This document shows, piece after piece, positions 10,810 to 22,170 of a DNA stretch of 64,000 bases (position 1 is its first letter; each line of letters begins with the position of its first letter). A program made the position numbers and the translations under genes. The DNA comes from Cryptomeria japonica (taxonomy: Eukaryota > Streptophyta > Pinopsida > Cupressales > Cupressaceae). The notes under the pieces are model-generated. The model had not been told where the DNA came from. It did no database searches and was given only the letters and a program-made list of their open reading frames with translations. Location: positions 188,604,270 to 188,668,269 of the forward strand of contig NC_081415.1 in NCBI RefSeq assembly GCF_030272615.1, in the 5' to 3' direction.

Positions 10810-11010
10810 ATCTCCCCCTTTGGCATTGATGGCAACACTTAGGAAAGTTTTGATATCTAAGTGCTTACAAAACAAAAACTAATGCCATAATCAAAATTAC
10901 TCCCCCTAAGCATATACACTACTCCCTTTGGTAAAATAATAAGCATGTGCAAATTCAATGCTACTCCCCATAAAATTTTCATTTCAATACTACTCCCCCT
11001 TTGCCAACAA
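10810..11010 (-). other. Polypurine tract array of element 3
   Basis: Read on the plus strand it shows TCTCCCCCTTTGGCATTGATGG at 10811, then pyrimidine motifs ACTCCCCCTAAG (about 10900), ACTCCCTTTGG (about 10921), ACTCCCC (about 10964) and ACTCCCCCTTTGCC (about 10983). On the minus strand these are repeated AAAGGGGGAG tracts. The array matches those of elements 1, 6 and 8 although element 3 lacks pol. Confidence 0.8.
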
Positions 11011-12025
11011 TGACAAAGTAAGACATGGCTCAGAAATTTACAAAAAATATATTACATAATCATGAAAACAGAGTATATGTCTATGACAATAATGAATAAA
11101 ACTTCTCAAAAATGAATTTAAAGTCTTTAAAAAATTCTTTCATGTCTATTTACCAGGTATCGAGGAGTGAGGATGCAATTTCACTCCATTTCTTCATCTA
11201 AAAGGCTAACTGCTCCATGGCATCCATAGTACTCATCTCCTGAGTAATAGTGATAGCTTCCATGTTCAAAAAGCACTTCTGAAGAATCTAGAACTTTGGT
11301 AGCAACAACATCTGTAACTCCTGTAGATCATGAGTTTCTCATAGATCTTTGAGTCAATCCTGGCTATCTGTTATCTAGAAGTATTTACTATCTGCCCATA
11401 CACTGTGAAGGATTCATAAGGAACTTTCAAGGTCTCCACATGTTCAGTTCTGATTGGAGTTGACCTTTCTTTTTTAGAGCATCATCACAAAATAGATCAG
11501 GTTGGCAGATTTTGCTCAAAAGTAAGTTTCCTTCACCTATAGCTAGACTTGTATCATCTTTTTGCTTAATAAGTTTTGCTCTGTCTTCATCCATTTGCTT
11601 CACTAATGCAAATTTCAGAGCATTTTCATGCTTCTTTTTTGCAAAAATCTAGGCAACATCTTCCAAATATTGCACTTGATCACCTACTATAGTGCATAGG
11701 AGTTTTAACTGGGCCATTGAAGGATTAGTACTGGGAAGATTGGTATTAGGGACTAGCTCAAAAGAGTATCAACAACAAACTAGATAATATCTTTTTCTTT
11801 CTTCTTCCTTAGTTCCTCCAATCTTTCTTGAGCAAGTTGAATACTTTGTAGTAGCTCATTTTCATCTTCGGACCCTATGAGACAGGCAAGAGTCAGTTCA
11901 GTATGACCGGTGGGATCAACCTGTTTTGTCTAAGCTTGATCTTTGGTTGCCTTGGGAGTCTATCCCCCTTCCTTTTCTTTGAGATCCTCTTGTTTCCTCT
12001 TCTCCTGCTCCTCTTTCTCCTTCTC

Positions 12026-12330
12026 CTATTTCTCCTTCTCCTCCTTCTCCTTCTCTAGTTTCTCCTTCTCCTCTTTCTCTACCTTCTCTTTCTCCACCTT
12101 CTCCTTCTCCAGTTTTTCTTTCTCTAGTTTCTTCTTTTCTTCCTTCTCCTTCTCTTCATTTTCTTTCTTTTCTCTCTCTTTTTTTGCTTTCTTTTTGTCC
12201 GCTCTCTCTTTCTGTACTTTTTCCTTTTTAGCATTCTCTTTTTCTGCTTTCTCATCTTTTTCCTTTTCCGCTCTCTCCTCTTCCATTTTCTCCTTCTTTG
12301 AAATAGTGCCTTCAACATCTAGTTCATCAA
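12026..12330 (-). repeat. KEKE-coding purine-rich tract in ORF2
   Basis: The plus strand is an almost pure CTCCTTCTCC-like pyrimidine run. In the ORF2 frame it encodes runs such as EKEKLEKEKEEKEK. Element 6 lacks a tract of this length at the corresponding place, which accounts for part of the length difference between the two ORF2 copies. Such sequence expands by slippage. Plus-strand frames rich in S and F over it are shadows. Confidence 0.75.
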
Positions 12331-13222
12331 CTTCAATGGGATCATTTTGTTCAACTATTCTTTCACCCTGACTGTCGTAAACTTCATCCAGTTTAGATTT
12401 AGCATGGGAAATTTCTTGCCTAGCCTATCAATTTTCTTTGGCTATCTTTTCCATGTTGACAGCTTCAACAACTCGCAGATGAGTGTCCTCTTCTACTTTA
12501 GAGATTTTAGCTCCAAGTAACTGAAGTCTTCTTCTTCTCATGAAAAAGGTACAATTCTAAATTAGAAGCATTAGGAAAATATTGAGAAAAAAATTCTTCT
12601 CTAATTGCTTTCTCCTTTTCAATGACAATGCTCCATTTATTATCCAAAGAATCATACAAAGAATTAGAAACTAAAGATTTGATATCGGTTGGAGACCAAT
12701 CATTATCATATAAGTATTTAATTAGATCTTTCTCTACGTCTTCCTTTTCAGTATTATTTAAATCATCAAAATAAACCTTTAGATCATCAAAAGTTTTCCT
12801 TCTGATAATCTTTATAGTCCTTTGATGGTGTGACAAAGGCTTATAGGAAGAAACGTGTATATTTACTGGTGCAAAAGTTGCAGGTACATTACCGGTTGTC
12901 TTGGCCCTCTTACTTGGTTTCCTACTCTTCTTCATTTCTACCTCTAGTTTAGTATCTTTTGAATCCGGTGTCTTGTTCTTGGTTTTTCTCTTCCTTTCAA
13001 ATACCTTAGACGGAATAGCCTCTGATTTTTTTTTCACTGGTGACCTCTTGGTCACTTTAGGACTGATAGCAAATGCAACCGGTGCTAATTCCGATGGCAC
13101 AACTTTCCTCTTCTTCTGCTTTGGTAAATTAGTAGGATTGATCCTTTTTGAGTAAGTACTGGTCCTCTTCTTCTTTGGATCAAGTGGTGAATCAAGTAGG
13201 GTAGAGGCATACTTGATGAGTA

Positions 13223-13973
13223 TGTTGGCATTGCACTCTCTAATGAGAATTGTAGTTGATTGAAGGTATTGTCATTGATGGAAACCTTGAAATCTTATGG
13301 CATCGGCAAGCACCGACACCGGTAGATAGTTCACTGATAGTGACAAGAATGTTTACCAACATCCTAGCTGACAAGATTTTGTTTATTATTTAATTATAAT
13401 ATCTTTTGTAAGCTGACATGGAATATTTTAATAAGACTCATATATAAGTATGAGATCTTGTAGATCATTTCATATAGATGATAGGATGGATATGTAGAGC
13501 AAATATTAAGGCAAATTTTGGAGTAAGGTTTATGGTTATTGTATGAGCTTCAACCGTTACTGAACCTGGCATAGCAGATGCTTTTTGTAGTAGTACATGA
13601 TATTGGATTTTCATAATCCATTTTTGTAAGTCAATGAGACTTCCTTTTGTATTTGAGCAGTGAGCTCTAGGCAGTTGGCCTCCCTGCATGTGTAGGCACA
13701 CACTATTGTAAGTAATATCCATTCATTGTCTAGTGAGTGAATATTATGGGTCACAAATCCCACTGAGGTTTTTCCCACACCAGGTTTCCTCATCAAAAAT
13801 CTTGTGTTATGGTGTTCTTTCTATGTTGTGTTTATTGTTCATATTTACTGCATTAATTCTTGTTTATCGATACACTATTTTGGAATGCAAATTACTTAAT
13901 AAGTTAAGAAAATCTGATAACCGGTTAGATACTGATTCACCCCCACCTCTGAGTATCTTTGGGAATCCTAATA
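13223..13973 (+). repeat. Solo LTR (751 bp) inside ORF2 of element 3, TSD GAGTA
   Basis: It starts TGTTGGCATTGC and ends with the usual C-run block (ACTGATTCACCCCCACCTCTGAG, shortened here to its pattern) followed by CCTAATA, where the terminal CA is now TA. GAGTA flanks both sides (13218-13222 and 13974-13978). ORF2 continues across it: DPIGYEVVND upstream and KYASTLLDSP downstream match element 6 SYEVNHDLLVGYANTLLASP. A single LTR with one duplication is the product expected from recombination between the two LTRs of an inserted element. Confidence 0.85.
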
Positions 13974-15464
13974 GAGTATATCATTTACCACTTCATAGCC
14001 TATAGGATCAACTTCTTCTTCCCTTGGCTCAATTGATTCCATTATGCATTGATCCACTTTGATTGTAAAACAAATATCATCTTCATATTTCTTAACTAGG
14101 TCACCAGATATCCTAGTTCTCTAGTTCATCTTCAGTTTGAACTCATCAAAGTACCTGTTCAGAGTCTTTGGATAAGTAGATCCCACTACTTGTAGACTCT
14201 CCTTGATTTGTCTTGTGACCGGTAGGTCACTTGACCATTGTACATCACCAACTCCCAGAAAATACCCTTGAAAATAGAAAAACAACCCGACAAGTAGTTG
14301 ACTGAATTTGAACCTTAGAGACTTGTCCTCTTTGATGGATTTCAAATTCTCCATGAGTTGTTTTTGCATACAGGTACACAATTCATACTATGCATCATCC
14401 TTGATCATCCGATAAGTGGCATGCATTGTAGCTATAGGAACAAGTTCATTCTGCTAGCATAGAATACTCTATACCCGATCACCATGCATGCATACTTCAC
14501 CAAGTCATCTCTTATGGTGTTCACATTTATTGCCCTCTTGTCACTCATAGAAGCGGTGAGCTCTTCCACTTTGGTTTTTGTGACCTTACAAAGAATAGGG
14601 ACTTCTCCAACATTGCAGAAACTGGTTACGACATAGATTGCTTCAGGTGTGATGTCATGTGTTCATTCAAGATACATTTTATCACCATGAACCCTACTGA
14701 GAATGATTCTTATGTGATCCTCTGTGAACTCCTCGATAAAATACACAACATTGTGAAATTTCTTCTTCTCAATCACACTATATTTTGGTTTAATCTTCTT
14801 GTCTTTACCACAAAACAAACTTAATTGGGAGTGAATCACTAGAGACCCTAGGTCTTCCAATTTGCAATCAATGTATCTTGAAACATTCCCTTTGAAAATG
14901 ACTCCGGTGAGAGTTTGAGATAGGGAATTGTAATTCATCTTGTTCCTAAGGGATTTGGATGACTCCTTAGGTGTGGAAGAACTAGAGGAGACTTTGGATG
15001 TGGAAGCCATGTCTAAGTAACTCTGAATGATAAGAGAAATTCATCAAAAAATACCTTTTTACTTAGAATTAGGTTTCTCCGATATCAAGCACACCACACT
15101 TCTTCAAAAGCTTACTTTACCAATCTGACTTCCACACTGATAGCTTGAAATGGCTGCAAAATCTTTTTCAACATTTATTTTTAGATACTTTCGAATGCAA
15201 GATGAATCGCTCTTGTTGCGCTGCTCAAGCTAGAAAAATTCTTCTTTGAAAATAGGTAAGTAAAAATGATGACAAGAATCAGCTTTATACATGCTCCTAC
15301 CAACCATAATAAATGCATCACCGAAAGGGTTCAAACCCTAGCTTTACCATTTCATTTCTTCTTTTGGTTGACAGGTAACTGACACCGATAAAGAGACTTT
15401 ACCGATATACACCGAGGGTCCAGAATGTTGTTACCAATATGTTCCCCCTTAATATTTTTGAAGC

Positions 15465-16775
15465 TTAATTTGCTAGTTCAAGGGTCTCCACACTAGGTGC
15501 AGAAACTGGTACATCTTGTGGCATCTCTTTAGACTTCTTCATCCAAGTTTTGTTCAGATATGCCCAAGTGGTTTCAACATTGACCTTCCTTTTACCTTCT
15601 AGGTGGACTGGTCTATCTTCTAGTGGATTCTTTCTTAGTCTGCAAGTTCTGGCAATATGTCCTGGTTTGTGACAATGATAGCATACCATACCAGGGGCTC
15701 TCCATGGTCTGGTGTTCACATTTGCATTCTTCCTCCTGCAAGTTGTAGCAGTGTGACCACTACCACGATAGATCAAACAGGTTTCTCTCCAACTGATTGC
15801 CGCTCCATAACCATTTGACCGATGGTCATAGGTTCTATACCAGTTTGGGTTTTGGTTCATAGGAGGTTCATGGACAACTCCTTTTGACCTCAGTTCATAA
15901 CCTCTAGGGTTGTTCATAACTAATCTGTATTCAAAAGATATATGCCCAAACTTGTTGCATACACAACAATGACCATTAAATCTACTAATTCTAGCCTTGT
16001 GTTCATACACATTATTTTGTATTTAAGGAAAATTATTATGTCTTGCTCCTACATACATTGGCAGTATGTTCTTCCTTATGACAGTTAAAGCAAATAGATT
16101 TGAACTTTGGCTTACCTTTGCTTTTTTGTTCTTAGGTACCATTTTCTCCTTTGGAGCATCAGTCTTGGTTCTAAAGGATTCACCTACCTCATATGTAGAG
16201 AAACCAAGTCTAGTGGTATCCTTTGATGGCTTCATTGATTCTAGTTGTTGGTCCAACTTCTTAGAGCTCTGGTTGAACTTTGCCAAAATTTCCTTTGTCT
16301 CAGCAAGTTCCTTGGAAAGAGCTTCATTGGTCTTCATTAGGGTTTCGTTCTAAGAAATGGTTGCATTGAGTTTTGCTTGCATTTCTTCTATCTCTTCCTT
16401 ACCCTCTTGCAGATAAGCAGTAATGGTACCAATTTCTTGGTTTAACTTAAAGATATCACACTACTTATCCTTTACTAGATCTTCATCTTTTCTTCTACTT
16501 TCTAGCTCCCAACTCATCCTAATAGTCAATCCTTCTAGCTCCCTCCTCAGGTTAGTTTTGGACTCATTTAGTTTCTCCACTTCTTGGACTAGGGCATCCA
16601 TGTCTGCTTCATCAAAAGAGTTGTTCTCAGTGATTTCCATTATTTTCTCAGCAAGCTCTCTTCTTTTGGCTAAAGAGACTTTATACTTGACATTAAGTTC
16701 ATCATAGGCTCTCTCAGATTTAGCCAAACGGTGAGTGAGTTCCCTCATGTTGTATTCCCCCATATCTCCTTTCAA
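15465..16775 (-). pseudogene. ORF1 of element 3: coiled-coil protein with zinc knuckles (gag-like)
   Basis: One frame of 437 codons runs from 16775 to the stop at 15465, with in-frame stops near 16461, 16350 and 16023. The first 200 residues are heptad-rich and charged (for example LTHRLAKSERAYDELNVKYK), a likely coiled coil. The C-terminal half has zinc knuckles: CCVCNKFGHISFEY (last Cys now Tyr), CLIYRGSGHTATTC (second Cys now Tyr) and an intact CYHCHKPGHIARTC. The segment RLGFSTYEVGESF is shared with element 6 (RLGFHTTEKGESF). The family resembles the C-terminal part of plant copia gag. An RNA-binding or particle role is inferred. Confidence 0.8.
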
Positions 16776-16813
16776 GTGGTTAAACTTAGATAAAGGTTGG
16801 CTCTGATACCAAT

Positions 16814-17996
16814 TGATGAATACTAAGAGGGGGGGTGAATTAGTATTCCCAAACTTTTAACCAAACTCTTAAGCAATTTTAGTGCAAACCGATATAGCAG
16901 ATTAAACAGCAAACTGGTTAAAACATAAACAAGCCAAATAGAAAATAAAGCATTCACCCATAATAGCACAATCACCATAACACAGGATATTTTGGCATGG
17001 AAACCCAAATGGAAAAAAACCACAGTGAGTAAAACTCACAAGTCAACTGTCTTTAGAATAAAAACTAGACTGGTTAAGGTCAGATCGGTTAAGGCCTTAC
17101 AATGTTCTTCACCAGAATAGATTCTATTAGAAATCCAGATCTTTGTTAGGAGTTAATTCCTATTAAAGACTGCTCTATTAAAGGATTTTAGATCCATAAC
17201 TGTGAATCACCTTGTTAGAGGATTTACAATAAGCTTGACTAGGCCTAGCCGGTTAATGGTTTATGACTTGTCGAAGAGAATATTAATCAACAAGTGAATG
17301 ATCTAGAAAGTAGCATAGTATGCTTGGTTAGATCCTTGATTTCTCTCTTATTAATGCATTGCAACATTACTTCAGTCTTCTATCCTTTGCACATTCAATC
17401 TCTATTGCACAATGCTTTTTAACAGACTTAATCTTCTACATGCAATACTTACTTCTACTCATACAAAAAAACCCTAGACATGATGTCCTTAAATAGGAAT
17501 TTGATTTCATGTCAGTCCAATGAAATTGGATTACAATTTCCTAGGTTCAAAACATCTAGACACATTTGGTAACATGACACAAAATCACCGCATCAGTGTC
17601 GGTAGATGATAACACATCACACTTTACAATTTTTACTGGTTTAACACAGTATACCGATTACTGGTTAATAAACAAAGACTGGTAAACTGGAACATAGTGT
17701 TCTGATCAAAAAGATTAACTACTGCTAGGGGTCCTCATACTACTTGAGGTCTTCATACCGCTTGATGTCTTCGGTCATGCCTTGACTAGTAAGCTCCTTT
17801 TGTAAAACATCGATAGCCTTCTACAAATAGAGACTATACATGCAATGGCATATAATACCGGTTTGAACAATACAACACATAGTACCGATTGAGAATAACT
17901 CATACATAAAATAAGTGTGTGTCCATCAACGACAAACACAACTAAACATGTCAACAATCTCCTCAACTAAGGACAAACATTATCAAAATCCCAACA
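16814..17996 (-). repeat. 5' LTR of element 3 (1183 bp)
   Basis: The left end TGATGAATACTAAGAGG follows the minus-strand primer site. The right end is CCCAACA at 17996. It matches 9659-10809 with substitutions and a small length difference. After 17996 the sequence resumes the LTR of element B. Confidence 0.88.
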
Positions 17997-18392
17997 CACA
18001 CAAACCCTTACTCATAAAACCTTCTCTTGCTACTATCCAACAGCATACACTACAATAGTTGCTCAACTTCATCTCTGGTGGTTTGTGATCTTGTTGACAC
18101 TCTGCCTCTTCATCAAAGAAATTAACACAAACAAACAACCAAGCTACATACCAGTTACAACTTGTCATGCCAACACTTAGCTTCATATCACCTCTTACCG
18201 ACGATGTCATTGATAATCTCAATACCTCCTTGTCTTCCACACCTTTATACTGGTTTTGTCTTCCACCATACTAGTTGACAAGCCTTCATGTTAATCTTCC
18301 TTATGTCAGTTCAATCTTCTTCATAATGGGTTCACATACCCTACTAGTAGCCTACAATACCGGTTGACATCAATAACATGTCAATGCCAACA
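17997..18392 (-). repeat. 5' LTR of element B, part 2
   Basis: It runs from the right end of element 3 to TCAATGCCAACA at 18392. On the minus strand this reads TGTTGGCATTGACATG, a normal copia LTR start. Together with 8148-9658 the LTR would be about 1.9 kb. The flank after 18392 (AGAGAAACACTTCAAG) belongs to the left LTR of gypsy-like element G, so element B lies in or beside G. Confidence 0.7.
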
Positions 18393-18540
18393 AGAGAAAC
18401 ACTTCAAGAGTAAATCTGATTCATCGAGTAGCAAGTTATATTAAGCCATATTCAAATCATATTTTATTATGATTTCATGATGGATTTTATGTGATTTATC
18501 ATGTTATTGCACCCATATGGAGGAATTATCCTAAGGATAT
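18393..18540 (+). repeat. Left LTR of G, fragment 1
   Basis: It matches the right LTR from about 44274 (CACTTCAAGAGYGAAT, GAGTAGCAAGTTA, ATGGATTTTATGTGATTTATC). It ends at 18540 in GATAT, the target-site duplication of element 4. Confidence 0.85.
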
Positions 18541-19952
18541 TGATGAATAATGATGAATAGAAATAACTCAATAGATACTGAGAGGGGGGTGAATCAGTAT
18601 AGACAAAAACTTCCTTAAACCACTTTAATTTCAAAGACTGAACTAACTAGTAAATAGTATCACCGATATAAAACAGGGTACTACCAGTAAAACACAGAAT
18701 GACTGTGAAAGACATAAACCGGTAACACTTAGATCTTGACCACACCTAATATCTCCTTTCCACTTCACCCATATGCATAAACAAGTAATACATCAGAAAT
18801 ATAAAGACCACTAGATCAGCATGCATTACTACTTAACAAAAAATAATAATCATCACATGAAAAGACATCACACATGACATTGATTTTTCACATGGAAACC
18901 CAACTAGGAAAAACCACGGTGGGGATGAATACCCACAAGTTGTTCTTTGAACTCTTCTGAAGTCCACTCTTTTAGGAGCCTAATCTAGTTAAGGACTTTA
19001 CAATAGGTTCTGCTAGGAACCGATCCTGGTAGGGATCACCCGATTAAAGGTTAGAACCCTTTTAAAGGATACCTCGTAAGAGGATTTGAAGAACTCATTG
19101 AATTGAGTCACCCTGTTAAAGGATTTACACAAAGCCTATTAAATCTACCCAGTTAAGGGATTTTCCATCTACTGAAATGGTTAGAAGTCAACAGGTAATA
19201 CACTGATCTGATAACAACACACAATGGCAAGGCAGATCCACTTTATCTCCTTTTCTTCTGTAATCATACTCTACAGGTATCAACACACTTCTCTGGTCTA
19301 GCAAGAATCAAGTATCTCTTCACTTGGATACACACATAACATTTGCCAACAACTTCACAATGCAAATCATCATCAACCTTATAGGAAACAGATAGGTTGA
19401 TAACATAAACCCTAAACCCTAAACCCTAAACATTTAGGTTATCAATACAGTCGGTCCAATCATGACCATTTAAACATATTGCATTGAATAAAATAGTCTT
19501 GAACAAATCTCAAGACGTTCTCCACCGTTTGTTCTATGCTACTTTTGGAAGCTGATAACCCATCACGCATTCTCCACCATTTACTGAGACTTCACACATT
19601 CCTGAGGTAGATAGGATCAATCTTCTTCATGCAAGATCCTCAAGGAAATCCTTCACGCGCACAAGGCTAAGGTGGCAACACAATTTGATCATCATTTCAA
19701 TGCTAACTCATCATAGAATGTCATCGGTCGAATCACACAGACTTAAAATGCATCAACTAGAAACCCTAAAGCTAAGACTACCAACCGGTAGTCATACCAA
19801 ATGAAACCCTGATACAAAACTTTCCATCTACTGGTTCACATTCCAACATACCAGTTCAACTTGAACAAACATATCACTTCACTTTTTCACATTTACCAGT
19901 TCACATCATCATACTGGTTCTCTTGCCAATTTGCTTACTTCAATATACCAGT
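18541..19952 (-). repeat. 3' LTR of element 4, lacking its first ~80 bp
   Basis: It aligns with 23452-24962 from TGATGAATAATGATGAATAG to ACTTCAATATACCAGTTCAT, where RT sequence takes over. It contains three CCCTAAA units at 19409-19430 (two in the 5' LTR), resembling the plant telomere repeat. Confidence 0.9.
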
Positions 19953-20925
19953 TCATTGATCGGTATTCCTTCTCATTCACCAACGCTAAGTCATCTTCTT
20001 TTGACAATTTACAACCGGTCACCATCGGTGTACCAGCCAGTTTGTTGTCTTCCATGCCAAAGGTCTTCAACACCTCTTTGACATACTTGGACTGAGTGAT
20101 AAAGATACCATCTTTCATTTGTTGAATCTGTAGTCTAATGAAGAACTTAATCTCTCCAATTAGTGACATTTCAAATTCCTTCTTCATCTCATCTTCAAAT
20201 GCATGACTCATCTTGTCATCTCTACCAAAAATTATGTCATCAACAAACACTTCATAGATCAAGATCTGATCTCCTTCTAACTTCAGATAGATATTGCTAT
20301 CTTTACTTGTTCTTTCAAATCCAATCTTTACAATATGTGAGTGTAAGCGTTTATACCATGATCTAGGTGCCTGCTTTAATCCATACAATGATTTATGTAC
20401 CCTACATGCCATATCACTGTCTTCTAATAGGGCAAACCCATCTGGTTGTTCTATATACACTTCCTCTTCAATTATTCCATTCAGGAATGCAGATTTTGCA
20501 TCCATCTGATACACTTTGAATCCCTTGAAGGATGCATATGCAAGAAGCATTTGAACTCCTTCCAATCTGGCTACTGGAGCAAAGGTTTCTCGATAGTCTT
20601 CTCCTTCTTCTTGAGCATATCCCTTACACACCAGTCTGGCTTTGTTTCTTACCACTGTGCCATCTTCATTCAACTTGTTTCTGAAAACCCATTTGGTGCC
20701 AATAACATTTTTATGCTCAGGTCTGGGTACCAAAGACCATGTACCATTCTTTTCTATCTGGTCAAGTTCCTCTTCCATAGCCTTGATCCAGTCTTCATCT
20801 TTATGTGCCTTTTTAAATGTTTTAGGCTCAAATTCAAAGATCATGCAAGAATTTTCTCTAACCTTTCTTCTTGTAAGAATTCCTACATCCTTATCTCCTA
20901 ATATATGATTTGGATCATGATTCAA
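19953..20925 (-). pseudogene. RT of element 4, truncated by deletion
   Basis: The 338-codon frame starts near [15 protein letters not shown]. It contains [63 protein letters not shown] and the catalytic FVDDIIFGR. It is the longest unbroken RT segment in the window. After EKEYRSMN the reading runs into LTR sequence, so the RT connection domain end and all of RNase H are missing. Element 1 supplies the intact comparison (YRSMIGKLHYVVHSR). Confidence 0.92.
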
Positions 20926-21036
20926 CTTTACATACCTAGGAATGATCTTAGCTATTTCCTCTTGCTTTTCCTCTTCATCCTCATCTTCATCAGCATCAAC
21001 ATCTATCGGTATAGGAGCACTGTTACTGGTACTAGG

Positions 21037-22000
21037 CTATTTTGTAACCGGCTCCCAGAAGGTTACAACCAGTTCATCTACCACTTGGTCACTGTCAGTT
21101 CCCTCAGGTTTCTCAGAGGTTTCATCAACTCTAACATTGATACTTTCAACAATTCTTTGAGTCCTATTTTTAAAACATTTGAGAGCTTTTCTTTTGGTTG
21201 AATACCCTAGGAATATTCCCTCCTCACATTTTGCATCAAACTTGCTCTGGTGTTCACTCCTCTTGATATAACACTTGCTACCAAACACTCTAAAGTGGCT
21301 TACTACAAGAGTCTTACCAATCCAATACTCATAAGGTGTTTTATCCTTACCTTTCTTAATGAGTACCTGATTCATAGTGTAGACTTTAGTGCTCACCGCT
21401 TCTCTCCAAAAAGTGTGAGCAACCTTTCCTTGAATCAACATTGTTCTGGTTGCTTCAACTATAGTCCTGTCATTCCTATCTGCTAGGCCATTCTGTAGTG
21501 GAGTCTGAGGGGGTAGATAGTTTCCTCTTGATGCCATTTTCTTCATAGCACTTATTGAACTTACTAGAAGTGAACTCACCTCCTTGGTTAGTTCTAAGGC
21601 ATTTGATTCTCTTACCACTTTCTTTTTGAACAAGTGCTCTGAAGGCTTTAAACTTTCTAAAATCTTCAGACTTGTCTTTCAAGAATGTGACCCACATCAT
21701 TCTTGAGCAATCATCAGTAAGAATTATAAAGTACCCATCTCCTTGAAAACTCCTAGTTTTCATAGGACCACACAAATTAGTATGCACAAGATCAAGTAAA
21801 TTATCTGCTATGAAAGATTTACCTTTGAAGGTTGAGGAAGAAATTTTCCCCAGTTTACATTCTCTGCACAAAGGATTCTCTGGTTTGTTTAGCATAGACA
21901 ATCCCCTAACTACCTTGATCTTACTGGCCTTCACAATGTTATCAAAATTTACATGGCAGTCTCCTATGCCATATCCAACTATCATCATACTTAGCCATTA
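21037..22000 (-). pseudogene. Integrase region of element 4
   Basis: Frames 21988-21476 and 21633-21037 together cover the pre-integrase (NFDNIVKASK, CRECKLGK), the rve core and the C-terminal part (GYSTKRKALKCF). They overlap through a frameshift near 21540. Both visible catalytic Asp positions read Asn: HTNLCGPM in place of HTDLCGPM, and LRTNQGGEF in place of LRTDQGGE. Both are explained by G-to-A changes on the coding strand. Element 1 keeps both Asp residues. Confidence 0.88.
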
Positions 22001-22170
22001 GATATTGACTAATATTTGCATTCAACTGAAATAAGTTACCTTTGGTCTGCATACCGGTGGCCATCAGTTCACCACTATTTCCCTTTATTTTTCACACTCC
22101 ATCTTTGAATTCTAGAGTGTGTCCATTATCATTCAGCAAGCAACACTCAAAAGGTTATGCCTGAGACCTT

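Larger units (their letters stand above)
11081..15010 (-). pseudogene. ORF2 of element 3: long unrecognised protein, interrupted by a solo LTR
   Basis: It starts MASTSKVSSSSST at 15010, the same start as ORF2 of element 6 (MASTSKSVERL). I do not recognise the family. Conserved blocks shared with element 6 include SRYIDCKLEDLG, HIRIILSRV, CMVIGYRVFYASR, QLLVGLFFYFQ, PREEEVDPIGYEV and, near the C-terminus, QVQYLEDVA. A lysine-rich segment (about 12900-13150) and a KEKE-type segment of alternating K and E (12026-12330) lie in the middle. Several frameshifts and stops are present, and a 751-bp solo LTR sits at 13223-13973. Without it the length is about 1058 codons. The protein looks soluble, with no clear membrane segment or signal peptide. 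Confidence 0.7.
9659..17996 (-). mobile_element. Element 3: pol-less copia-type LTR element with two unusual ORFs
   Basis: Two similar LTRs (9659-10809 and 16814-17996) flank an internal region of about 6 kb. On the minus strand this has a primer site (TGGTATCAGAGCC next to 16813), ORF1, ORF2 and a polypurine array beside 10809. No protease, integrase, RT or RNase H motif is visible. It sits in the LTR of element B. No clear target-site duplication is seen (AGTAC left, CACAC right). Element 6 has the same architecture and homologous ORFs, so this is a family rather than one accident. Confidence 0.85.

Noticed and set aside
11943-12371. Plus-strand frame of 142 codons, almost only S and F
   Set aside because: Antisense shadow of the KEKE-coding tract of ORF2.
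13465-13796. Minus-strand frames of 61-85 codons within ORF2 of element 3
   Set aside because: They fall inside the inserted solo LTR, antisense to it, with no protein motif.
9654-18001. Target-site duplication for element 3
   Set aside because: The flanks AGTAC and CACAC do not match well enough, so I do not claim one, although the LTR of element B clearly resumes after the element.
19402-19432. True telomere or chromosome end
   Set aside because: Only two or three CCCTAAA units, located inside both LTRs of a retrotransposon with coding sequence on either side.
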